Shown here piece by piece: positions 50,095 to 58,750 of a DNA stretch of 64,000 bases (its first letter is position 1; every line of letters starts with the position of its first letter). The position numbers and the translations under genes were made by a program. Location of the stretch: contig CAVPMY010000006.1 in NCBI GenBank assembly GCA_963706685.1, forward strand, positions 1-64,000, read 5' to 3'. Under the pieces are notes generated by a model that did not search any database, was not told where the DNA came from, and saw nothing but the letters and a program-made list of their open reading frames with translations. Origin of the DNA: CADEEN01 sp963706685 (GTDB lineage: Bacteria; Pseudomonadota; Gammaproteobacteria; Burkholderiales; Burkholderiaceae_C).

Positions 50095-50205
50095 AGGCTT
50101 CGGCCCTGGCGCAAAGGGTCAACGACGCGGCATTTTCCGTCAAATGTCGAGGCGCCTCGCCGCCTAAGGTCACGACCGTCCCTCCTTCCATGAAAGGTCG
50201 ATGCC

Positions 50206-52672
50206 ATGCGCGACATGCCCGGCAGTGCCGACGTGATCATCATCGGTGGCGGCATCATCGGCTGCTCGATTGCCTATCACCTGACGAAGATCGGCATCAC
50301 GAACGTGGCGCTGCTCGAACGCCGACAGCTGACCTGCGGCACGACCTGGCATGCCGCCGGCCTGGTGCCGCAGTTGCGCGCCACGCGCACCCTGACCGAA
50401 CTGGCCAAGTACACGAGCGAACTGCTGCACGCGCTGGAGGCCGAGACCGGCCAGGCCACCGGCTTCAAGCAGAACGGCTCGGTGGCGGTGGCGCTGTCGG
50501 AGGCCCGCTTCGAGGAGTTCAAGCGCACCGGCGCGATGGGCCGCGCCTTCGGCGTCGAGGTCGAGTTCCTGACGCCGTCGGATGTGCTGGCCAAGTACCC
50601 GCTGCTCGACGGCAAGGGCGTGGTCGGCGGCCTGTGGACACCCAACGACGGCCAGACCAACCCGATCGACACGACGCAGGCCTACGCCAAGGGCGCCAAG
50701 CAGCGCGGCGCCCAGGTGTTCGAGCACACCGAGGTCACCGACATCGTCGTCGAGAACGGCCGTGCGGTCGGCGTGAAATGGGCCCGAGAGGGCGAGGTCG
50801 GTGAACTGCGCGCAGCCACCGTCGTGCTGGCCTGCGGCATGTGGAGCGCCGAACTGGGGCGCAAGCTCGGCCTGCGCCTGGCCCTGCAGGCGGCGGAGCA
50901 TTTCTACATCGTCACCGAGCCGATGAAGGACGTGCCGCGCGACCTGCCGGTGCTGCGCGTGCCCGACGAATGGGCCTACTACAAGGAAGACGCCGGCAAG
51001 CTGCTGCTCGGCGCCTTCGAGCCGGTGGCCAAGCCCTGGGCGCTGGACGGCATCCCGAAGGACTTCTGCTTCGACGAGCTGCCCGAGGACTTCGACCATT
51101 TCGAGCCCGTGCTGAGCAAGGCGATGGAGCGCGTGCCGGTGCTGCAGACGACCGGCATCGCGACCTGGTTCAACGGCCCGGAGAGCTTCACACCCGACGA
51201 CCGCTACCTGATGGGCGAGACGGCCGAGGTGCGCGACCTGTTCGTCGCCTGCGGCTTCAACTCGATCGGCATCCAGAGCTCGGGCGGCGCCGGCAAGGTG
51301 ATGGCCGAGTGGATCCGCGACCGCCGCTCGCCGATCGACCTGCCGGGCATGGACGTGCGCCGCATGCACCCCTGCCAGGGCACGCGCGCCTACCTGGCCG
51401 AGCGCACGACCGAGTCGCTCGGCCTGCTGTTCCAGATGCACTGGCCGTTCCGCCAGGTCGAGAGCGCGCGCGGCGTGCGCCGCACCGCCTTCCATGATCG
51501 CCTCGTCGCGCAGGGCGCCTGCATGGGCGAGCTGAGCGGCTGGGAGCGCGCCAACTGGTATGCCGAGCCGGGCTCGACGCCGAAGTACGAATACAGCTAC
51601 GGCCGCCAGAACTGGTTCGCCAACACCGCCGCCGAGTGCCGCGCGGTGCGGGACGGCGTGGCCCTGTTCGACCAGTCGTCGATGGCCAAGTTCATGGTCC
51701 AGGGGCGCGACGCCTGCAAGGTGCTCAACCGCATCTGCACCGCCAATGTCGATGTCGAGCCGGGGCGCATCGTCTACACCCAGTGGCTCAACGTGCTGGG
51801 CGGCATCGAGGCCGACCTGACCGTGACGCGCCTGGCCGAGGACCGCTTCCTCGTCGTCAGCGCCGTGTCCTCGCATGTCCGCGACCTGGCCTATCTGACC
51901 GAGCACATCGGCGACGCACTTCTGCACGGTCACCGATGTCACCTCGGGCACGCCGATGCTCGGCCTGATGGGGCCGCGCTCGCGCGCGCTGATGGCCGAT
52001 CTGACCGGTCTACCCGAAGCCGACTTCAGCAACCCGAGCTTCAAGTTCGCGCGTTCGCAGGAGATCGAGATCGGCTGCGCCATCGTGCGCGCCAGCCGCA
52101 TCACCTATGTCGGCGAGCTGGGCTGGGAGCTGTACATCCCGGCCGAGTTCGCGCTCCACGTGTTCGACCGCGTGATGGCCGCCGGCGCTGCCCACGGCCT
52201 CAAGTTGGCCGGCTTCCACGCGATGAACGCCTGCCGCACCGAGAAGGGCTATCTGCATTGGGGCCATGACATCGGCATCGAGGACACCCCCGCCGAGGCC
52301 GGCATCGGCTTCACCTGCGCCTTCGACAAGCCGGGCGGCTTCGTCGGCCGCGAGGCGGTGCTGAAGCAGAAGGAGCGCGGTGTGCCAACGAAGCGCCTGC
52401 TGCAGTTCAAGCTCGACACGCCCGACGAACTGCTGTACCACGAAGAGCCGATCTTTGCCGACGGCCGCGCTGTCGGCGTGATCACGTCGGGCATGTACGG
52501 CCACCGCGTCGAGGCCTCGCTCGGCATGGGCTACGCGAGGTTGCCCGAGCCGATCGACGCCGAGCTGATCGCCGGCACGCGCTGGGAGATCGGCGTCGGC
52601 GACCGGCGCGTCGCGGCGCAGGCGCAGCTGGCCCCTTGGTACGACCCGAAGAGCGAGCGCATTCGTGCCTGA
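50206..52672 (+). CDS. FAD-dependent amine dehydrogenase with GcvT-type folate domain (DMGDH/SarDH family) no. 3, one frame slip
   Basis: About 821 residues: FAD domain (DVIIIGGGIIGCSIAYHL; GTTWHAAGLVPQ with the flavin-binding histidine), FAO domain, and aminomethyltransferase domain (LGLMGPRSRALMADLTGLP; YVGELGWELYIPAEFALHV; VITSGMYGHRVEASLGMGYA). One extra base near 51920. The GbdR-like activator upstream and divergent purU make dimethylglycine or sarcosine demethylation a good first guess. Closest in architecture to copy no. 1 at 4687. Confidence 0.87.
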
Positions 52673-52739
52673 GCGCGATGATTCAGCATGCGAGCGCTGC
52701 AAGCGCCGCTGACACGCCGGCGACAAGGACTCACGACCA

Positions 52740-52945
52740 TAACGATCAAGGTCATCGACTTCGGCAATGACGGCGGCAAGCGCGAAAGCAGGCGCCTGGC
52801 CGATCTACCCGATCGTGTTGTCGAGGGCGACCCGCATCACCGGAGCACCAACTACTTCGAGAACGAGGTCGGCGACGTGATCGCGGGAACCTGGACCAGC
52901 ACGCCGGGCCGATGGCACGCCGACGAAACCCGCGTCCGGCCCTAA
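52740..52945 (+). pseudogene. Truncated cupin-domain protein
   Basis: About 68 codons resemble the first half of a small cupin often found next to amine or amino acid catabolic genes: VIDFGNDGGKRESRRLADLP, NYFENEVGDVIAGTWTSTPG, then the frame runs out at GRWHADETRVRP, before the second cupin motif. The deletion joins it to the LacI remnant. No clear start codon with a ribosome site. Confidence 0.6.
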
Positions 52946-53270
52946 AGTCGAAAGCGAACCCGGGCCTGCGAAGCGCTCCGAGGCGGGCACGCGCCGCGTG
53001 CGGATCTCGCGCGCGCACGGGCCTGTCGGTCGCGACCATCTCGCGCGTCATCAACGGCGCGCGGCTGCCGACACGCGTCGCGCGTCCTCGATGCAGCGCT
53101 GCGTGGCCACCTGCCCAATCCGGTCCGCGCGGGCGTTGTCCACGCGACGAGCCGCACGATCGGCGCGTCTTGCCGCGCTGGCGCTTCGGTCTTCGCCACA
53201 TTCCTGATGCGACAAGGCGGATGCAGCGGCTATGCACTGATCACTTCGCCACCACCGGCGGCGACTCCTG
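52912..53270 (+). pseudogene. LacI-family regulator remnant
   Basis: The helix-turn-helix of a LacI-type repressor is visible as TGLSVATISRVINGARL. Over several frame changes the next parts follow: a hinge-like LPNPVRAGVVHATSRTIG and a start of the ligand domain (CSGYALITSPPP). No effector domain remains. Frame shifts exceed the level seen in neighbouring genes, so this is true decay. Confidence 0.6.
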
Positions 53271-53514
53271 CAAGCGCCGAGGGATCAACAGCCACCGAAC
53301 GGCTCCCTCGGCATTGGAGCAGGGGTGGGCAAGCCAGGAGCCAAGGGGCATGCGATCAAGCGGCGGCAGCAGGCGCGAGCAGCGCGGCACGACAGTTCCT
53401 ACGAACCGTTGTCGTGCGGCGTCGAAACGCGGACGGCTCCCGCGCTCGGGCGTGCCGCCGTGACGGCGGGCGTCTCGGACTGCATCCCTCATCTTCACTT
53501 CATGGAGCACGATC
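53271..53514. other. Non-coding stretch between remnants
   Basis: About 240 bp with no recognisable gene or site; an upstream region for the ParB remnant that starts at 53515. Confidence 0.4.
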
Positions 53515-54360
53515 ATGGAACACACGAACGCAATCGATCCTCGTCAAGGTCTCGGACCTGGTGGCCTCGCCGTACAACGTGCGGCGCCACCGCGCACGCC
53601 AGCGTCGAGGAACTGGCAGCGCTCATCGACTCGCAGGGCGCTGCTGCACTCGCCGCGGTGCACTGAGCACGTCGTCGGCCGCGGCAAGTCGCGCCGGCTC
53701 GACTTCGCGCGTCTCGGCCGGCGAGCGGTCGCCGGCGCGCGCTGCTGCTGTTGCAGCGAGCGCGGCAGGTTGGCCGACGGACCACGAGGTCGCCTGCCAG
53801 CTGATCGCGATCGAGCGCGCGCGCGAGGTCAGCATCGCCGAGAACAGCGGGCGCGAGCCGATGCACCCGGTCGACGAGTTCGAGGCCTTCAAGGCGCTGG
53901 TCGACGAGGGCAAGGGCATCGAGGACGTGGCGGTCGCCTTCGGCGTCTCGATGCTGACGGTGCAGCGCCGGCTCAAGCTCGCCGCGGTGTCGCCGAAGCT
54001 GCTCACTCTGTACCGCGAGAACGACCGGACGATCAACCTCGACCAGTTGATGGCGTTGGCGATCAGCGACGACCACGCGGCGCAGGAGCGCGCCTGGTTC
54101 GAGTCCCGCGAGTGGGACCGGTCGCCGGCCGCGCTCAAGCGCAAGCTCACCGCAGGCGAGGTCGAGGCGGCCGGCAGTGCGCTGGTGCGCTTCGTCGGCG
54201 TCGAGGCCTACGAGGCGGCCGGTGCGTCCAGGCCTTGAAAGAGGCTGGGCCCGAACTGGCGCGCGACGGTGTGGAAGGTGTGAAGAAGGACGCGCTGGTC
54301 AACGCCGCTGTCGGCCGGTTGCGCGGCACTCGATGGCTGCGGCGGCGTTGCGACCAGCGG
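53515..54360 (+). pseudogene. Plasmid/ICE-type ParB partition protein, broken
   Basis: Segments of a ParB/RepB/Spo0J protein in changing frames: VKVSDLVASPYNVRRH near the start, a damaged nuclease-like region, then a long intact stretch 53780-54230 with ENSGREPMHPVDEFEAFKAL (the ENxxR box), FGVSMLTVQRRLKLAAVSP and WDRSPAALKRKLTAGEVEAA. The tail ALVNAAVGRLRGTRWL appears after an apparent internal deletion. Such long ParB proteins are typical of plasmids and integrative elements. Confidence 0.75.
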
Positions 54361-54405
54361 CAAGCTGAAAGATGGGGCGGGCGGCGCCACGCGTCGCCAG
54401 CCCCG

Positions 54406-54726
54406 ATGGGAATCTACATGTGGATGCTGTTTACTCGCGCGCCGCCGCCCGATGCGCCGTACTGGCCCGGGCGACGGTGGCTTGCGCTGATCGATGCCAT
54501 CGCCTGGCCGGCGATGACCTGGTGCGTGCTGCAAGGAATGTCCAGCTCAGGTGGACTCATCGTCGCCCTGGCGATGGCGCTCCTGGTCGTGTCGGGGCTG
54601 CGGCGCGTGTTCGCGGCGCTGCTCGCGAACCACCGCTACCACTTCACGACGTGGCGATGGGGTCGTGTCGTCGCGTGGTTGCTGGCCATCGGGGCGTTTC
54701 TGAAAGTATTGTTGCCGCCGAGCTGA
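54406..54726 (+). CDS. Small membrane protein, hypothetical (element-associated)
   Basis: 106 residues with about three membrane segments (LALIDAIAWPAMTWCVL; LIVALAMALLVVSGL; VVAWLLAIGAFLKVLL). Begins MGIYMWMLFTRAPPPDAPYW. No domain recognised. It lies between the ParB remnant and the tRNA scar and is probably cargo of the same integrated element. Confidence 0.55.
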   Translation: MGIYMWMLFTRAPPPDAPYWPGRRWLALIDAIAWPAMTWCVLQGMSSSGGLIVALAMALLVVSGLRRVFAALLANHRYHFTTWRWGRVVAWLLAIGAFLKVLLPPS

Positions 54727-54896
54727 CGGAGGACGGGTCCTGAACTGGCTTGGTCGCTGCGGCCAGTGCCAACGGCGCACATAAGGCTAGAATCCTTTGG
54801 AATTGGCATTGCCTGTGCCTCTCAAACGTGCCTTGTTTTCGCGGATCTTTGGAATTGTGATCTGGCCGCGAGCCGCATGAATGCTCATTTGATGCA

Positions 54897-54950
54897 CCGG
54901 CCTGTCACGCCGGGGGTCGCGGGTTCGAGTCCCGTCCGCTTGCGCCACCA
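54897..54950 (+). tRNA. 3' half of a tRNA-Asp, probable attachment-site scar
   Basis: From the anticodon stem onward the sequence is tRNA-Asp: stem CCGGC/GCCGG around loop CTGTCAC (anticodon GTC at 54904-54906), variable GGGTC, T-arm GCGGG-TTCGAGT-CCCGT, acceptor strand and encoded CCA (54945-54947). Upstream, the D-arm and 5' acceptor do not form properly (GCGAGC occurs at ~54869 but spacing is wrong). So this is a 3' fragment or a damaged gene. Confidence 0.75.
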
Positions 54951-54963
54951 ATCAAGTCAATAC

Positions 54964-54985
54964 GGGCCTTCTGGCCCATATTTTT
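54964..54985 (+). terminator. Rho-independent terminator after the tRNA fragment
   Basis: GGGCC-TTCT-GGCCC (54964-54977) followed by ATATTTTT. Five G/C pairs and a T-tract immediately after; it lies 14 bp past the CCA-end region, as normal for a tRNA gene. Confidence 0.75.
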
Positions 54986-55127
54986 GTCCACTGCGCTACT
55001 CAAACCTTCGCGTAGCTGTTGACCGCCGCATCGGATCGATCAAGCGCCTTGCTCGGTCTGTGCGCTCGGCACGCGGCCGGAACAACCTGGCCAACCTGAA
55101 CTCGAGCCGGTTCATCGTCGAACGTCG

Positions 55128-55832
55128 ATGAGCGCGCTGTTGCCCCTACCCATGTCCATCGATACCTCCTCATTGCTGCTGAACTTCGGCAAGAGCTTCC
55201 TGTTCGTTTTGGCGGCGCTGCTGCCGATCCTCAACCCGGCGGCGACGGCGCCGCTGTTTCTCGGCCTGACCGAGGGCGCAACGCGGGCCACGCGGGCCGT
55301 GCTGGCCCGTCGCATTGCCGGCAACATGGTGCTGCTGATGGTGGGCGCGATGCTGGTGGGCTCCTACGTGCTCGATGTCTTCGGCATCTCCTTGCCGATC
55401 GTGCGTGTCGGCGGCGGCCTGCTGCTGGCAGCCAACGCCTGGCGGCTTCTGAACACCAGCCACTCGACGAGCGACAGCCGGCAGGTCCTGGCCGAGGCCT
55501 TCACGCCCGAGCATGCAAAACGCCAGGCCTTTTATCCGATGACCTTCCCGATCAGTTGCGGGCCGGCGTCGATCGCCGCCGCGATCACGATCGGCGTGAC
55601 CCTGCACGATTCACGATTGCCTGTGTCGCTGGCGCGCTTCGCCGGTGGCGCGCTCGCACTGTGCGCGATCGGCGTGATCATGTACCTGGCCTTCCGCTAC
55701 GCCGTCCAGTTGCTGAGGCCGCTGGGTGAAGCCGGCCTGGTGGTCTTTCTGCGCCTGACGGCGTTCATCCTGCTGTGCCTGGGCGTGCAAGTGATCTGGG
55801 ATGGCGTGCGCGAACTCGTGCTGAGTCTGTAG
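55128..55832 (+). CDS. MarC-family membrane protein
   Basis: 234 residues (226 if the ATG at 55152 is used; neither has a strong ribosome site). About six membrane segments with the MarC motifs FVLAALLPILNPAATAPLFL (~25-45) and AFYPMTFPISCGPASIAAAI (~135-155), related by an internal repeat. Function of the family is unknown; it is not a multidrug pump despite the name. Stand-alone gene. Confidence 0.85.
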   Translation: MSALLPLPMSIDTSSLLLNFGKSFLFVLAALLPILNPAATAPLFLGLTEGATRATRAVLARRIAGNMVLLMVGAMLVGSYVLDVFGISLPIVRVGGGLLLAANAWRLLNTSHSTSDSRQVLAEAFTPEHAKRQAFYPMTFPISCGPASIAAAITIGVTLHDSRLPVSLARFAGGALALCAIGVIMYLAFRYAVQLLRPLGEAGLVVFLRLTAFILLCLGVQVIWDGVRELVLSL

Positions 55833-55916
55833 CCCGCCGGTGCACGTCTGCCGCCAACGTCCTGCGCTTGATGCGGCTCAATGCCGAAGGCGGTGGCCCG
55901 GCTAGGCTCGTCTGTG

Positions 55917-57497
55917 ATGCTGAAGCGACTGCCTCTCTTCGTCGACCTCATGCGGCGGCGGTGGATCCTGTCGTTGGCGTGCCTGCTGTGGGTCCCTGCA
56001 GCGTCGCCTGCGCAATCATGGTGGTGGTTCGACGGCCCGCGCCCCAGTGCGCAGGCTCAGACCGCGATCGATCTGCTGGCCGATGCGGCCAGTCACGGCC
56101 TCGATCCGCGCGACTACAACGTGACCGACTTGCGGGACGCGCTCGCCAGCGCCCGGCAGGGTGCGCCGCCCACGCAGGAGACGGCTGCGGCACTGGAGCG
56201 GGCGTTGAGCGCCGCGATGCTGCGCTTCATGCAAGACCTGCACGACGGCCGCGTCACGCCCGCGCAGATCAGTCACCGCTTCATGGCCGCGGCGCGTCGG
56301 CCCTTCGACGCCGCAGCCGCATTGCGCGCCGCGCTGGCGATGCACGATCTGCCACTCGCTGTGCGCCAGGCCGCACCCGCGCTGCCGCAATACCAGCGCT
56401 TGCGCGAAGCGCTGGCCCGCTATCGGGCCTTGGCCGACCACCCGGCATGGCAGACGGCGTTGCCGCCGCTGCCGCACGTACTCGAGCCCGGCGCGCCCTG
56501 GCCCGGCTTGCCGCTGCTGGCGGCGCGACTCGCTGCGCTCGGCGACCTGCCGGCCGCCGAGCCCGCGCCGCGCGCCGATAGGCGCTTTGAAGGCGCAATG
56601 ATCGCAGCCGTGCAAGCGTTCCAGCAACGACACGGGCTCGATGCCGACGCTGTCATCGGCCGCGCCACCTGGGCAGCCCTGCAAGTCGCGCCGGCGCAGC
56701 GCGCACGCCAGCTCGAACTCGCGCTCGAACGCCTGCGCTGGACGCCGCTGCTGCAAGGCCCGCGCATGATCGTCATCAACATCCCCGAGTTCGTGTTGCG
56801 GGCCTACGAAGTGCAGGGCGAGCGCATCGTCGTCAGGACGCAGATGAAAGTCATCGTCGGCAAGGCGCTCGACACGCGCACGCCGCTGATCGGCGAAGAC
56901 CTGCGCCGCATCGAGTTCAAGCCGTACTGGAACGTGCCGGCCTCGATCGCACGCAACGAACTCGTGCCCCGCCTGCGGCGCGAGCCGGCCTATTGGGCGC
57001 GCGAAGGCTTCGAGTTCGTCGGCGCCCACGGCGCCGATACGGTGCTCAGCGAATCCAAGCTGCAGGCCGTGCTCGCCGGTACGCTGCGCATCCGCCAGCG
57101 GCCGGGGCCGCGCAATGCGCTGGGCGACATCAAGTTCGTCTTCCCCAACCGCGAGTCGATCTACCTGCATCACACGCCGTCGGTGGGCCTGTTCAGTCGC
57201 GCGCGGCGCGACTTCAGCCATGGCTGCATCCGCCTCGAGCAGCCGGTGGCGCTGGCCGCGTTTGCGCTGCAAGGCAATGCCGGCTGGAGCGAGGACCGCA
57301 TCGAGGCCGCGATGGCGCAGCCCGAGTCGTCCACCATGGAGCTCGCCGCACCGATACCGGTGCTCATCGCCTACGGCACTGCACTCGTCAAGGACGGCCG
57401 GGTGCATTTTTTCGACGACATCTACGGGCATGATCGCCTGCTCGACGTTGCGCTGCGGCAGCGCATGCGGCCCGCCTTGACGCCACCGACACCATGA
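55917..57497 (+). CDS. YcbB-type L,D-transpeptidase
   Basis: 526 residues with an N-terminal signal anchor (RRRWILSLACLLWVPAASP). Domains: scaffold ~45-215, peptidoglycan-binding repeat ~225-265 (AVQAFQQRHGLDADAVIGRA), YkuD catalytic domain ~280-460 with IYLHHTP and the catalytic SHGCIRLEQP, Cys437. It makes 3-3 cross-links in peptidoglycan in the periplasm. Stop overlaps the DUF882 gene start (ATGA at 57494), an arrangement also seen in E. coli ycbB-ycbK. Confidence 0.9.
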   Translation: MLKRLPLFVDLMRRRWILSLACLLWVPAASPAQSWWWFDGPRPSAQAQTAIDLLADAASHGLDPRDYNVTDLRDALASARQGAPPTQETAAALERALSAAMLRFMQDLHDGRVTPAQISHRFMAAARRPFDAAAALRAALAMHDLPLAVRQAAPALPQYQRLREALARYRALADHPAWQTALPPLPHVLEPGAPWPGLPLLAARLAALGDLPAAEPAPRADRRFEGAMIAAVQAFQQRHGLDADAVIGRATWAALQVAPAQRARQLELALERLRWTPLLQGPRMIVINIPEFVLRAYEVQGERIVVRTQMKVIVGKALDTRTPLIGEDLRRIEFKPYWNVPASIARNELVPRLRREPAYWAREGFEFVGAHGADTVLSESKLQAVLAGTLRIRQRPGPRNALGDIKFVFPNRESIYLHHTPSVGLFSRARRDFSHGCIRLEQPVALAAFALQGNAGWSEDRIEAAMAQPESSTMELAAPIPVLIAYGTALVKDGRVHFFDDIYGHDRLLDVALRQRMRPALTPPTP

Positions 57498-58075
57498 TTC
57501 AACACTTGCATACCACAAGACGCATCCTGCTGCGCCGGGCCACGCAACTCACGGCTGCCGTGGCGCTGCCCTTCGTCGCCCCGGCGGTCCATGCGTCGAA
57601 CAGCGCCCCGCGTGCCGACAACGAACGGCGACTGTCGCTCTTTCACACCCACACCCGTGAACGCCTGAGCCTGGCCTTTGCTGTCGGTGAGCGCTACGTG
57701 AACGAGTCGCTGGCGCTGCTCGACCGCTTCCTGCGCGACCACTACAGCGGCGAGATTGGACACATCGACCCGCGGCTGTACGACCTGCTGCACCGGCTGC
57801 AATCCGACCTCGGCGCCGGCGCCACCGGCGCGAGCTTCGAGATCATTTCGGCCTACCGCTGCGCCGCCACCAACGCGCGCCTGCAGCAACAGCGCGGCGG
57901 CGGCGTGGCCCGCCGCAGCCTGCACATGGAAGGCCGCGCGCTCGACGTGCGCCTGCAAGGCGTGGCACTGGCCGACCTGCGCGATGCCGCACGCGCCTGG
58001 CGTGCCGGCGGCGTGGGCTACTACGCGCGCGAGCAGTTCGTGCACATCGACACCGGCCGCGTGCGCGTCTGGTAG
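57494..58075 (+). CDS. DUF882/peptidase M15-like exported protein (YcbK family)
   Basis: 193 residues. A twin-arginine-like leader (TTRRILLRRATQLTAAVALP) precedes a DUF882 domain with zinc-site residues in SAYRCAATNARLQ, RRSLHMEGRALDVRL and EQFVHIDTGRVRVW, the HxxGxAxD...H pattern of LAS peptidases. Likely a periplasmic peptidoglycan-acting protein partnered with the transpeptidase, to which it is translationally coupled. Confidence 0.87.
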   Translation: MIQHLHTTRRILLRRATQLTAAVALPFVAPAVHASNSAPRADNERRLSLFHTHTRERLSLAFAVGERYVNESLALLDRFLRDHYSGEIGHIDPRLYDLLHRLQSDLGAGATGASFEIISAYRCAATNARLQQQRGGGVARRSLHMEGRALDVRLQGVALADLRDAARAWRAGGVGYYAREQFVHIDTGRVRVW

Positions 58076-58076
58076 C

Positions 58077-58654
58077 TCACGGCCGCTCGGTACCCGGCAT
58101 TTCTGCAGCGCTCGGCGCGCTGTTGCCCCATGCCGTCATGAGGCCGCCGATCCGTGCTTCGAGCATGATCAGATCGGCAGCAAACGACACCATGTCTTCG
58201 GCCGCGACCTCGCCGACCTTGGTCTTGAACTGGATCGTGCGGCTTTCGGTAGTGCCATCGACGTTGCGCGTCGTCAGCAGTTGAAAGTGCGGCGTCTCCC
58301 AAGGCCGCGACGCCAGGCCCTCGTCGATCGACATGCCGACCGGCCAGGTCATGTCGACCCGATAGCTGTGGATGACGGGGTGTGACGGCAGGGCGAGCGG
58401 AAAGCGGCGTGCGGTCAGGCGCGGCATGTCGATGGCATCGCCCAGATTGGGCGCAAACGAAACCGCCCACTTGCCGCCGATGGCGCGGGCCAGCGCGGGT
58501 ACGGCAAGGCGGGCGCGGATCGTCAGTGGGTTGAGGCGACGGTCGTCAGGGAGGCCGGCTGGCCGGTCGCAGGCAGCGCCGGCGCAACGGCCAGCAGAAG
58601 CACGCACAGCCATCGCGTCAACCATTGCTGCATCGGGGTCTTGGAGGGTCGCAT
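58077..58654 (-). pseudogene. Exported protein fragment, C-terminal part of a DUF3857-like protein
   Basis: A signal peptide in one frame (MQQWLTRWLCVLLLAVAPAL, start at 58654) is joined after ~30 residues to another frame holding ~140 residues: FAPNLGDAIDMPRLTARRFP, HSYRVDMTWPVG, WETPHFQLLTTRNVDGTTES and a final helical VSFAADLIMLEARI. The latter resembles the very end of DUF3857 transglutaminase-like proteins of ~600 residues. An internal deletion that fused signal and tail explains it. The family call is tentative. Confidence 0.5.
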
Positions 58655-58750
58655 GCCGCGACCCTAAAAGCAGTCAGCAGACCCGCACTGCGCTGGCTCA
58701 ATCGCGGGACATCGCCGGCCTGTTCGTGGCGACGATGGCCGCACGCGCCG

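Noticed and set aside
54766..55131. Open frame spanning the tRNA fragment and terminator
   Set aside because: It overlaps a clear tRNA 3' half and a terminator, has no ribosome site, and shows no conserved sequence.
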